A stretch of DNA of 64,000 bases from Ruminiclostridium cellobioparum subsp. termitidis CT1112 (GTDB lineage Bacteria; Bacillota; Clostridia; Acetivibrionales; DSM-1351): the NCBI RefSeq assembly GCF_000350485.1, contig NZ_AORV01000059.1, positions 1-64,000 on the forward strand, given 5' to 3'. Both the position numbers and the translations under genes were made by a program. The notes below the pieces were generated by a model. The model was given only the letters and a program-made list of their open reading frames with translations, searched no databases and was not told the DNA's origin. Every line of letters starts with the position of its first letter. Position 1 is the first letter of the stretch. This document shows positions 1-7,753 of this stretch, one piece after another.

Positions 1-3000
1 TGTTGTATCCCTTACTATTATCCTCTGTATCCTGGTGGTCTTATTATTGTGCTCGTCTGTTGCCGTCCAGGTTACCTCTGTTGTTCCTATCTGGAATAAC
101 CCTGGGGCATCATTTGACACTTCCACACTGAAAATATCGCTGTATACAGGATTACCTATATCCGCAGGTGTTCCATCTGCTGAAGTAGCTTCAACAATTA
201 AATCCAGAGGCGCTTCCAGCTCAGGTGGTGTCGTGTCTACAATTGTAATTTTCTGAATACCTTCACCAACATTGCCATTAACATCTTTTGCCGTCCAGGT
301 TACATTCGTTGTACCAAATGGATATATCCCCGGAGCATTGTGGTTGATCGATTTGATTTCAAAGATGTCGGCTGCTTTTGCCTGTCCAATGTCGGTAACC
401 TCTGTCATTTTGGCCGTAGCTTCTATAGTCAGATCCTCAGGCGGTGTTACAACGGGAGAAGTCCTGTCGGTTACGGTAATTTCCTGAGTGCCTTCAGTAG
501 AATTATTATGTTCATCAATTGCCGTCCAGGTTACAATTGTTCTTCCAAGAGGATATGCTCCTATACCGTTATTTAATATCCTGACCTTAAATAAATCTGT
601 TGCTGTGGCTTCTCCGATATCCACCGGTGTTTTTACTGCGGTGGCTTCTACCGATATATTATCAGGAACCTTAAGTACCGGAGGAGTTGTATCTTTTACA
701 GTTACCTTTTGTACTCCAGTGCTGGAATTACCGTTTGAATCGGCCGCAGTCCAGATGACCTCAAAAGTACCTACGGCAAAACCGTCTTCTGGTGCATTAT
801 TTGTAATAGTAACTGCGAAAATATCTGATGCCTCGGCTTTACCCAGCTCCACAGGAGTTTTGTCGCCGGTGGCCTCTACGGTTACATCACGAGGTATACT
901 TATTACAGGAGCCGTTGTGTCAACAATATTAATTTTTTGAGTACCGGTTGCCTCGTTATTATTCTCATCCCTGGCTTTCCACTCTACTTCGGTGACGCCA
1001 AGAGGATAGTATTTGATGTCATTACTTGATGTTTCTACCGTAAAGATATCTGTTGCTGTCGCTTTACCGATATCTACAGGCGTCAGGATGGCCGTAGCTT
1101 CGATGGTTTTATCCTCCGGAAGATGAAGAACTGGTTCTGTGGTGTCCTCAATAGTGACATGCTGAATTCCTTTTGTAAAATTGCCATGAGTATCTGTAGC
1201 CTTCCAGGTTACCGGGGTAGTACCTATAGGGTAATCCTCTAAACCATCATTGGTAAAGGTTACCGGGAAGATATCAAATGCTGAAGGTGTGCCGAGCTCC
1301 ACAGGAGTTCTTCTGGCTGTTGCCTCTGCCTTTATATCTTTGGGCAGTGTGAGTACGGGATTTATGGTGTCTTCAACATATACCGACTGTTCAACCGAAG
1401 AGGAGTTCCCGTTTGCATCTCTTACATCCCAGGTTATAACTGTCTGACCAACAGGGAATAGATTATCCTGGGGACCGTTGCGTGTGATGGTTGTCTCAAA
1501 TATGTCATATACCTCGGGCGGAACTACTGGAACCTTTGTCTTTTCTCCGGTTGCTTCCACTCTTATATCTTTCGGTGTGGTTATCACCGGAGGAGTATTA
1601 TCGGTTATGGTTATAAACTGTGATTTGGTATCTTCGTTCTTGTTTTCGTCAACAGCTTTCCATTTTACCTCGGTTCTTCCTACCGTAAATTCCTCAGGAG
1701 CATTATTGGTAATCTCCACAGGGAATATATCAGTAGCCGTGGCTTTCCCGATATTCAATTTAACATATCTGCTGGGTGCTTCCAGGGTTATATCATCCGG
1801 AATAGTCAGCTGAGGTTTTGTGGTATCCTGAACCTTTATCTCCTGAACACCTTCGGAAACATTATTACTTTGATCTGTAGCCTTCCAGGCCACATATGTG
1901 GTGCCTATGGGATAATCGGGCAGAGCATTGTTGGTTATGGTTACCTTGAAAATATCCGTTGCCGAAGCAGAGCCTATATCCACCTGAGTCCTTCTGCCTG
2001 TGGCTTCCACTATAAGGTTGTCCGGCAATTTCAATAAAGGCTTCGTTGAATCAATCACTTCGACTCTCTGCTTTGCAATCACCTCATTGTTATTTGCATC
2101 CTTTGCCTTCCAGGTTACAAATGTTTCACCAAGCTTGTATTTCTCCGGAGCATCGCTTGAAATTGTTACAGGAAATATATCTGTGGCAGTGGCAGGCTCA
2201 AGAGTCACAGGGGTTTCAACTGCCGTAGCCTCAACTATTACATTTCCCTGCACCGTAATGACCGGCTTTGTTGTGTCATTAACAGTAATATTCTGCACGA
2301 CTTGAGACACAAAACCCACAGAGTCGGTAGCCTTCCATATGATTTTTGTGGTTCCCACAGGGAATCCGTCTCCTGGAGCATCATTTTCCAGTGTCCAGTC
2401 ACTTACATCTGTTACCTGGGCTGTTCCAATGTCTATCGGTGTCCTGACAGCAGTTGCTTCCAATGTGATATCCCGGGGCGGAATAACAACAGGGGTGCTT
2501 TTGTCGAGTTTTATTTCAATGTTCTCAACGGGACTGCTTTTGCCCACATTATCCGTTGCCCAGTAGAATATCCGGCTTATTCCTTCCGTTTTGAAGAGTA
2601 TTTCAGTATTGTCTCCCGAAACGGTTTTCTCTTCACCTGACTCACCGGTTTTGTAATGAATCTCCTTTACACCTGATTGAGTATCTTTTGCTGTGAGAGT
2701 GAGTGTTACGTCATACTTGTTCCAGCCATTTTCATTCTTTTCCGGACTCAGTTTAGCCGTCACTGTGGGAACAGACCTGTCAATTTTGACGGTAAAGGTC
2801 TTTGCCTGCTCCTGGTTTCCGGCATTATCCACCGCCCAGTAAGTTATGACGCTTGTCCCTTCAAGATCAATATCCGCAGCGGCGCTTTGCCCCTCCAGTT
2901 TAATGGGAGTACCTTCACCGATCCTGTAGAATATTGCATTGACTCCTGAAACGCTGTCTGTTGAGTCAAAGCTTACAGTTACTTTATCATCATACCAGCC

Positions 3001-3843
3001 GCCCGACTTCGGCTTTGGATAGGTAGCTGTTGTGACCGGCATACTTTTATCAATGTTTATTGGTCCAAAGGTCACACTTGCAGAATTGTTGGCACTGTCA
3101 ACAGCAGTACCGGTTGCAGTCTGGTTTGCTCCTTCTTCACTAAATATCTGCTCAGGAGTGCAGGATTTAATGGTCGAAAGAGAATCTGTTGCAGTATAAG
3201 CCACGGATACCGAATGGCTTGTCCAGGTTCCGGCAATGTAGTCGGCTCCGGTGTCATCCTTTGCCTGAACTGAAATAAAAGGCGGAGTCTTGTCTACCAG
3301 ATTTGAACTGTATGTCCCTACCTCCACGTTGAACGTAACCGTATTACCTCCGGGGATACTGGCTTTTACCTGTAAGGTTTGAATAATTCCGGCATATGTT
3401 GAATAGACTTGATACCCTTCGCCTACATAGTTTGGATATGTATTGGCAGCCGACGCCATACCGTTGGAATCGGTTGTAACCGTAAAGATTCTGCTGTTAT
3501 AGCCTCTCATAATTGAGGTTATCATACTATTGGCAGAAACTTCAAAGGTTACAGAAAGACCTGCAACAGGCCTGCCGGAGGCATCTTTTACCACGACTGC
3601 CTGCGGCAGCATGAAGCCTCGTCCTCCCGGTGCTGATGCAGTGGGCTGAGACAGTTTTATCTGCTGGTTCAGCGGAGAAACCGCATATAAGGTCTCCCCC
3701 GTTTCTCCGGCGGAATATACTTGATTCACATTAGGGATTACTGCCAGAGAAACTAAAAGTATTATGAGCGAGCAGTATACCCATTTAAATTGTTTACCCG
3801 TGTACCTAGCAAAAGCTTTAAACGGTTCCTTTAAATGTTTCAT
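1..3843 (-). CDS. giant secreted HYR-repeat surface protein (N-terminal part, cut by window start)
   Basis: The reverse strand is open from an ATG at 3843 to the window edge, giving 1281 residues with no stop. The ATG at 3843 sits 7 nt after a GGAGG; the ATG at 3849 is too close to it. The N-terminus is a signal peptide: basic MKHLKEPFKAF, then a hydrophobic run LIILLVSLAVI, then a cleavage-like YSAG. Next come a bacterial-Ig-like segment (about residues 50-165), two or three OmpL47/Ig-like segments with YWAVDNAGN and FYWATDNVG motifs, and 11 consecutive repeats of about 75 aa. Each repeat follows the pattern VEATA..TPVDIG.ATATDIF...ITNNAP..Y..GTT.VTW.ATD..N. That matches hyalin-repeat (HYR) domains, which form extended Ig-like stalks. 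The role is probably cell-surface adhesion or scaffolding. The C-terminal anchor or catalytic module lies outside the window. Confidence 0.85.
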   Translation of the reverse strand, partial: MKHLKEPFKAFARYTGKQFKWVYCSLIILLVSLAVIPNVNQVYSAGETGETLYAVSPLNQQIKLSQPTASAPGGRGFMLPQAVVVKDASGRPVAGLSVTFEVSANSMITSIMRGYNSRIFTVTTDSNGMASAANTYPNYVGEGYQVYSTYAGIIQTLQVKASIPGGNTVTFNVEVGTYSSNLVDKTPPFISVQAKDDTGADYIAGTWTSHSVSVAYTATDSLSTIKSCTPEQIFSEEGANQTATGTAVDSANNSASVTFGPINIDKSMPVTTATYPKPKSGGWYDDKVTVSFDSTDSVSGVNAIFYRIGEGTPIKLEGQSAAADIDLEGTSVITYWAVDNAGNQEQAKTFTVKIDRSVPTVTAKLSPEKNENGWNKYDVTLTLTAKDTQSGVKEIHYKTGESGEEKTVSGDNTEILFKTEGISRIFYWATDNVGKSSPVENIEIKLDKSTPVVIPPRDITLEATAVRTPIDIGTAQVTDVSDWTLENDAPGDGFPVGTTKIIWKATDSVGFVSQVVQNITVNDTTKPVITVQGNVIVEATAVETPVTLEPATATDIFPVTISSDAPEKYKLGETFVTWKAKDANNNEVIAKQRVEVIDSTKPLLKLPDNLIVEATGRRTQVDIGSASATDIFKVTITNNALPDYPIGTTYVAWKATDQSNNVSEGVQEIKVQDTTKPQLTIPDDITLEAPSRYVKLNIGKATATDIFPVEITNNAPEEFTVGRTEVKWKAVDENKNEDTKSQFITITDNTPPVITTPKDIRVEATGEKTKVPVVPPEVYDIFETTITRNGPQDNLFPVGQTVITWDVRDANGNSSSVEQSVYVEDTINPVLTLPKDIKAEATARRTPVELGTPSAFDIFPVTFTNDGLEDYPIGTTPVTWKATDTHGNFTKGIQHVTIEDTTEPVLHLPEDKTIEATAILTPVDIGKATATDIFTVETSSNDIKYYPLGVTEVEWKARDENNNEATGTQKINIVDTTAPVISIPRDVTVEATGDKTPVELGKAEASDIFAVTITNNAPEDGFAVGTFEVIWTAADSNGNSSTGVQKVTVKDTTPPVLKVPDNISVEATAVKTPVDIGEATATDLFKVRILNNGIGAYPLGRTIVTWTAIDEHNNSTEGTQEITVTDRTSPVVTPPEDLTIEATAKMTEVTDIGQAKAADIFEIKSINHNAPGIYPFGTTNVTWTAKDVNGNVGEGIQKITIVDTTPPELEAPLDLIVEATSADGTPADIGNPVYSDIFSVEVSNDAPGLFQIGTTEVTWTATDEHNNKTTRIQRIIVRDTT

Positions 3844-4167
3844 TTGCATTCCTCCAATAAGATTTGGTTTTGAATTGGTTGGTATCCGACTTTTAAATTG
3901 TTACCTGCCTCCTGATTTTAAACAGGCAACTTTTGATGAAACCCCCTTCTCATATAAAGGAATTTTTATGTCAAAAATAACAACTCGAAAAATCTCATCC
4001 ATAATATACATAATTTGTATGATATTAAAAAATTTGGTTGTTATATAGATAAAAAGTATTACTATAATAGTAAAACCACTAAAATAAGTTACAAAATATA
4101 CCAGTTTAAAAACAATCCTACAATTTAATATTGAAGTCCATAAAATTCATCAGGACGGAGGTTTCTT
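3844..4167. other. AT-rich divergent intergenic region
   Basis: This 324-bp gap separates the HYR protein start (minus) from the sigma-like gene (plus), so it must carry both promoters. A short imperfect inverted repeat around 3904-3930 (CCTGCC and CAGGCAA) lies in the leader of the HYR transcript. I could not match it to a known riboswitch. Nothing else is recognisable. Confidence 0.4.
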
Positions 4168-4524
4168 ATGCAAACTAACGATGGCATCTCGGTAGAAAAC
4201 TACAGAAAGCTACTGAGGAGAGCAGCATGGAGATTGCAGTATAAGGCTCGTAATCAACAGTTAAAAGAATGTTATCTCCTTTTTGAAAGCCAGGTACACG
4301 ACAGCGGGTTTGAGGCAGAAATTTTATCAAATGTCTATATTAAAGAGTTATTGGATTCTATACCATGGGAGAAATGCAGATACATCATCCGGAGAACTAT
4401 AATCGACGGCATGACGGAGCAGGAGGTCGCTTGTGAACTTAACATGACTCAACAGGGGGTGAATAAATGGAAAAAGAAAGGATTGGAATTGTTACGACAA
4501 ACCCTGACAGATTCATACAAATAG
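4168..4524 (+). CDS. sigma-factor-like protein with C-terminal region-4 type HTH (SigO/YvrI-like half)
   Basis: This 118-aa protein has an RBS (GGACGGAGG) just upstream of its ATG. The C-terminal third is a helix-turn-helix of sigma region 4 type: MTEQEVACELNMTQQGVNKW followed by a basic helix with paired Leu. The N-terminal half is basic and helical with no region-2 signature. The next gene overlaps it by 58 nt and resembles region 2. The pair therefore resembles the Bacillus subtilis SigO (YvrI) and RsoA two-subunit sigma factor. An alternative reading is a phage-type late regulator such as an ArpU/sigma-like protein, since a lysis-like remnant follows. Confidence 0.55.
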   Translation: MQTNDGISVENYRKLLRRAAWRLQYKARNQQLKECYLLFESQVHDSGFEAEILSNVYIKELLDSIPWEKCRYIIRRTIIDGMTEQEVACELNMTQQGVNKWKKKGLELLRQTLTDSYK

Positions 4525-4694
4525 TAAGACAGGCTCAGCAGGGTGATAAAGTGTCAATGAATGAAATTATCAATTTATTTTCTGATGATATCGAATATTT
4601 GTCCAGATACATAATGCTGCCCAGAGAAGATGCTATTCAATCTCTACGAGTCGAACTCATAAATATTGTTCATGACCAGATGACATGTTTTTAA
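4467..4694 (+). CDS. small HTH_16-type protein, region-2-like partner of the upstream sigma-like protein
   Basis: This 75-aa ORF starts inside the end of the previous gene, with GGGGGTG 5-6 nt before the ATG, so the two are probably translationally coupled. Its core (FIQIVRQAQQGDKVSMNEII, then LFSDDIEYLSRYIMLP and a Leu/Ile-rich helix) has the layout of the helix_turn_helix_16 domain. That domain is found in RsoA-like proteins and in small regulators of mobile elements. The pair could form a heterodimeric sigma factor. The family assignment is by eye and needs a profile search. Confidence 0.5.
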   Translation: MEKERIGIVTTNPDRFIQIVRQAQQGDKVSMNEIINLFSDDIEYLSRYIMLPREDAIQSLRVELINIVHDQMTCF

Positions 4695-4717
4695 ATTTTT
4701 CCGGAAGATTGTATTTA

Positions 4718-4755
4718 GACTACCGAGGATTACTTGCTGGCAAGGGTAGTCCTTT
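4718..4755 (+). terminator. hairpin with T-run after the split-sigma pair
   Basis: GACTACC (4718-4724) pairs with GGTAGTC (4745-4751), with a nested TTGC/GCAA pairing in the loop, and is followed by TTTT. It lies between 4694 and the next gene at 4784, so it may be a terminator or attenuator. Confidence 0.4.
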
Positions 4756-4783
4756 TATATCTGTCAGGAAAGAAGGGGTGCAG

Positions 4784-5092
4784 GTGGAAACGAATATATT
4801 GATTACTTGCATAGCGGCAGTCAGTGGGGTTGTTTTTGGATATCTTACCCTCCAGGCAAGGGTAAAGGGAGAGTCAAAGCAAAGCGGAATAGAAGTCGGG
4901 CAGCTCAAAGCCGACATAGAATATATAAAACGCAGCAGTGACACGACTTTACTTGAATTGAGATGCCTGAACAAGACCGTTAACAATCATGCGGACAGGC
5001 TGGCAAGAGTTGAAGAAAGCACCAAACAGGCTCATCAAAGGATTAATGAGCTGCGAGAGGAGTTGGGAAAAGAGGTGTCGTGTAAAAGTTAA
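4784..5092 (+). CDS. small membrane-anchored coiled-coil protein (XhlA/holin-associated-like)
   Basis: I chose the GTG at 4784, preceded by AAGGGGTG, over an unsupported upstream ATG at 4685. The product is about 102 aa: a short N-terminal membrane segment (ILITCIAAVSGVVFGYL) followed by a charged heptad-rich coiled coil with KADIEYIKR and RVEESTKQAHQRINELREEL. Phage-associated hemolysin XhlA-type proteins, which act with holins and endolysins, share this arrangement, although XhlA usually has its membrane helix at the C-terminus. The small membrane ORF at 5361 and the endolysin-like remnant between them support a lysis-module origin. Confidence 0.45.
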   Translation: METNILITCIAAVSGVVFGYLTLQARVKGESKQSGIEVGQLKADIEYIKRSSDTTLLELRCLNKTVNNHADRLARVEESTKQAHQRINELREELGKEVSCKS

Positions 5093-5253
5093 GTATCCCG
5101 AACAGTCCTGTGTCTATCCAAAGCTGCTTCCAGTCATAAATCAGTATGCATGGATTTTGACCCTGGCATATCCAATTGATTGAACCGGCCGGAATAAGCG
5201 AAAGCCCGAAACTCGCCATAAGAAACCGCATATTGAAAGGAGAGGGTTATACC

Positions 5254-5364
5254 ATGACCATTAAAGGGTTTCAAGCCCTGACCTCGTCACAGGTGGACGG
5301 AATCCCGGGTCCAAAGGCTCAAATAAAAGCAACAGGCAAAAGAATTGGAGGTATGAAGAAATGA
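5254..5364 (+). pseudogene. remnant with peptidoglycan-binding-like motif (decayed endolysin?)
   Basis: A good RBS (AAAGGAGAGGG) precedes an ATG at 5254, but the ORF is only 36 codons. It contains FQALTSSQVDGIPGPKAQI, close to the FQ...VDGIxGPKT core of type-1 peptidoglycan-binding repeats. In a normal endolysin this motif is C-terminal to a catalytic domain. Upstream (5093-5250) are short fragments in several frames, such as YPKLLPVINQYAW, but no intact enzyme. The stop overlaps the next ATG by 4 nt. I infer a deletion-derived remnant. Confidence 0.35.
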
Positions 5365-5549
5365 AGGATAAGCTGAAAAATTTAATCAATGTAAAAAGTA
5401 TTGTAACTCTTGCATTGGTTTTTACTCTTGTTGTAATTGTTCTGTCGGGGAAAAAAATCGACTCGGATATTTTCCTGCTCTTCTCTAACTGTACTACCAT
5501 GATTGTTACTTACTTCTTCACAAGGAAAACCACTGATGAAAATAAGTAA
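5361..5549 (+). CDS. small phage-type membrane protein (holin-like)
   Basis: This 62-aa protein has two predicted membrane helices: SIVTLALVFTLVVIVLSG and a second at FLLFSNCTTMIVTYFF. A short basic start (MKDKLKNLINVK) and a charged tail frame them. Short proteins of this pattern are common next to lysis genes in clostridial phages. An RBS (GGAGG) lies just upstream. The ATGA overlap with the preceding ORF suggests one transcript. No specific family can be assigned by eye. Confidence 0.5.
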   Translation: MKDKLKNLINVKSIVTLALVFTLVVIVLSGKKIDSDIFLLFSNCTTMIVTYFFTRKTTDENK

Positions 5550-5694
5550 GTTGTCACAAAACTTGGATACAGCTCTTAACCAATATATGCAAAATCATAG
5601 TGTTCCCGGCCGGTATCCGTCAATGATTGCCACGCAGCTCTTAAAAGGGGCTTTTATTGACGGATACCGGTATACAGGGACTATTTTACCATAG
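5536..5694 (+). CDS. short hypothetical ORF containing an inverted repeat
   Basis: This 52-codon ORF starts inside the end of the holin-like gene and runs 14 nt into the end of the convergent msrAB gene. It has no recognisable domain. More than half of it is occupied by a 61-bp element with 14-bp inverted repeats, which suggests that its C-terminal half is not under protein-coding selection. It may not be a gene. Confidence 0.2.
   Translation: MKISKLSQNLDTALNQYMQNHSVPGRYPSMIATQLLKGAFIDGYRYTGTILP
5610..5670. repeat. 61-bp element with perfect 14-bp inverted repeats
   Basis: CCGGTATCCGTCAA (5610-5623) is matched exactly by TTGACGGATACCGG (5657-5670), with 33 bp between. The plus strand lacks a long T-run after it, so it is not an obvious terminator for the plus genes. 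It ends 10 bp beyond the msrAB stop on the other strand. It could act as an RNA 3' structure, a small inverted-repeat element or an integrase site scar. Confidence 0.6.
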
Positions 5695-6661
5695 GTATGA
5701 ATTCTCCGTAACCTTTGTCCACCATTTCTTCAACTGGTATAAACCTCAAAGAGGCACTGTTGATGCAATATCTCAGGCCGCCCTCCCGGGTCGGACCATC
5801 CTCGAAAACATGTCCCAGATGGCTTCCTCCCACTCTGCTGGTAACCTCCGTTCTGTACATTCCGTGGCTTTTGTCCTCATTGTATTCTATAACCTCATCA
5901 TCAATGGGTCTGGTAAAGCTTGGCCAGCCGCAGCCCGAATCGAACTTATCCGATGAAACGAATAGGGGCTCTCCGGTGACAATATCAACATAGATACCTT
6001 TCTTTTTATTATCCCAGAACTCATTTTCAAAAGGTGCTTCAGTTGCTTTCTTCTGAGTAACCTCATATTGTTCCCGGCTTAACTGTTGTTTCAGAACTTC
6101 ATCCTCAGCCTTTGAGTATTTGGATTTGTCAACCTTTTTTCCGGCTTCCCTTTTAAGGCTGTTTATCAATTCAAAGTCAATATGGCAGTATCCGTTGGGA
6201 TTTTTATCAAGATACGCCTGATGATATTCTTCCGCTCTGTAAAAATTTTGGATGGGCAAAACTTCGGTCATAATCTTTTTGGAGTATTCTTTTTGCTTTT
6301 TATCCATATATTCTTCTATGACTCTTTTGTCGGCAAGATTTTTGTAGTATATCCCCGTTCTGTATTGAGTTCCGATATCATGACCCTGCCTGTTTAGAAG
6401 TGTGGGATCTATTATGCGGAAATAGTAGTCAAGGAGTATGTTCAAAGACAGTCTTTGAGGATTGTATTTTAAATAGACAGCCTCGGCATGTCCGGTGTTT
6501 TTGCTGCATACCTCCTCATAGGTCGGATTTTCGGTTTTACCGTTGGCATATCCGACTTCAGTGTGAATTACTCCCGGAATATTTTTTATAAATGCTTCAA
6601 CTCCCCAGAAACATCCGCCTGCCAGCCATATTTCAGAAAAAGTTTTGTTTGGATTTATCAT
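5681..6661 (-). CDS. msrAB: fused methionine sulfoxide reductase MsrA-MsrB
   Basis: This 326-aa fusion repairs oxidised methionine in proteins, reducing both S- and R-sulfoxides. The N-terminal MsrA domain carries the catalytic GCFWGVEAF motif near residue 16 and HxEVGYANG. The C-terminal MsrB domain begins near residue 185 and carries the [22 protein letters not shown] and [11 protein letters not shown] motifs, with catalytic Cys in the last. The CxxC zinc pairs found in some MsrB proteins are not evident. No signal peptide is seen, so it is cytosolic. The gene is monocistronic, with an AT-rich region upstream. In a strict anaerobe this is an oxygen-defence enzyme. Confidence 0.93.
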   Translation of the reverse strand: MINPNKTFSEIWLAGGCFWGVEAFIKNIPGVIHTEVGYANGKTENPTYEEVCSKNTGHAEAVYLKYNPQRLSLNILLDYYFRIIDPTLLNRQGHDIGTQYRTGIYYKNLADKRVIEEYMDKKQKEYSKKIMTEVLPIQNFYRAEEYHQAYLDKNPNGYCHIDFELINSLKREAGKKVDKSKYSKAEDEVLKQQLSREQYEVTQKKATEAPFENEFWDNKKKGIYVDIVTGEPLFVSSDKFDSGCGWPSFTRPIDDEVIEYNEDKSHGMYRTEVTSRVGGSHLGHVFEDGPTREGGLRYCINSASLRFIPVEEMVDKGYGEFIPMVK

Positions 6662-6920
6662 AATTTCACGTCCTTTTTACTATATTATTTATAACGCTCC
6701 ATCTTTACGCCTTATTACAGTTAAATTTACCCTAAACAAACAGCTTTTAAACCAGGCTTCCGTTTTTACCTAATTGTGGTTACTTTTAGGCTAAAGTGCT
6801 AAAATAGATGTTAATAACAATTAACATTAATTAACATCAGTGAGATATAAAGCTTTGTTATGTCCATATATTATAGTTAATAGATAATATCATATTATCA
6901 TTTTAGGAAGGTGAATTGCA

Positions 6921-7652
6921 ATGAAGACATTAATCTGGGCCCATAGAGGCGCTTCGGGCTACGCTCCTGAAAATACCATGGAGGCTTTTAAGCTTGCACA
7001 CCAGCAGCAGGCTGACGGTATTGAGCTGGATATTCACATGACCAAAGACGGACATCTGGTAGTTGCACATGATGAAACAATAGACCGCTGTTCAGACGGC
7101 AGCGGACGCATAATCGACAAGACATTAAAAGAGCTTTTGTCCTATGATTTTTCAAATCACCTTCCCAACTATAAAAACGTCAAAATTCCTACCCTGGAAG
7201 AGGTATTGCATTTTGTGAAAGGTACTGATTTGACAGTGGATATCGAAATAAAGTCAGGGTTGGTTAATTATGAAGGCATTGAAGAGAAAGTCACCTCTCT
7301 GGTTTCAAAGATGGGCATGAAGAAAAGAGTCATCTACTCCTCATTTAACCACTACAGCCTGATGCTGATAAAACAGATCGACAAATCAATCCCCATTGGA
7401 TTGCTGTACACCGAGGCAATGGTGGATCCCCATGTCTATGCGGCCCATTTGACGGCCGAGGCAGTGCATCCCTTTTACTATACACTTGCGGTCCCAGATA
7501 CTGTCAAAAAGTGCAGGGAGAACGGTATCCTGGTCAATCCCTGGACGGTAAATACCGCCGAACACCTTGGATGGATGTATAAGGAAGGCGTTAATGCCGT
7601 TATCACAAATTATCCTGATACAGCCTTTAAAATCAGAAGACAGATGGCATGA
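6921..7652 (+). CDS. glycerophosphodiester phosphodiesterase
   Basis: This 243-aa cytosolic GDPD-family protein hydrolyses glycerophosphodiesters to glycerol 3-phosphate and an alcohol. It shows the family signature: HRGASGYAPENTMEAF (catalytic His and the substrate Glu/Asn), then ELDIHMTKDGHLVVAHDE (metal Glu/Asp and second His). A later EIKSG, and NPWTVN near the C-terminus, complete the TIM-barrel pattern. There is no signal peptide. The RBS GGAAGGTG lies 8 nt before the ATG. It is followed after about 100 bp by an MFS transporter on the same strand, possibly co-transcribed. Confidence 0.9.
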   Translation: MKTLIWAHRGASGYAPENTMEAFKLAHQQQADGIELDIHMTKDGHLVVAHDETIDRCSDGSGRIIDKTLKELLSYDFSNHLPNYKNVKIPTLEEVLHFVKGTDLTVDIEIKSGLVNYEGIEEKVTSLVSKMGMKKRVIYSSFNHYSLMLIKQIDKSIPIGLLYTEAMVDPHVYAAHLTAEAVHPFYYTLAVPDTVKKCRENGILVNPWTVNTAEHLGWMYKEGVNAVITNYPDTAFKIRRQMA

Positions 7653-7753
7653 TGTGATGGCATATCCATAAAAAATGGTATATCCGTGGAAGTATACCTC
7701 TGAAAATAGCATACCTGTGAAACATCTGGAAAATTGCAGTGGGAGGAACACTT

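Noticed and set aside
35-2949. Many plus-strand ORFs of 60-150 codons opposite the HYR repeats
   Set aside because: They recur with the 225-bp repeat period and lack RBSs. The minus frame is open for 1281 codons with clear domains, so these are antisense shadows.
3904-3930. Possible riboswitch in the leader of the HYR gene
   Set aside because: There is only one short imperfect stem, and no c-di-GMP, preQ1 or other consensus could be recognised.
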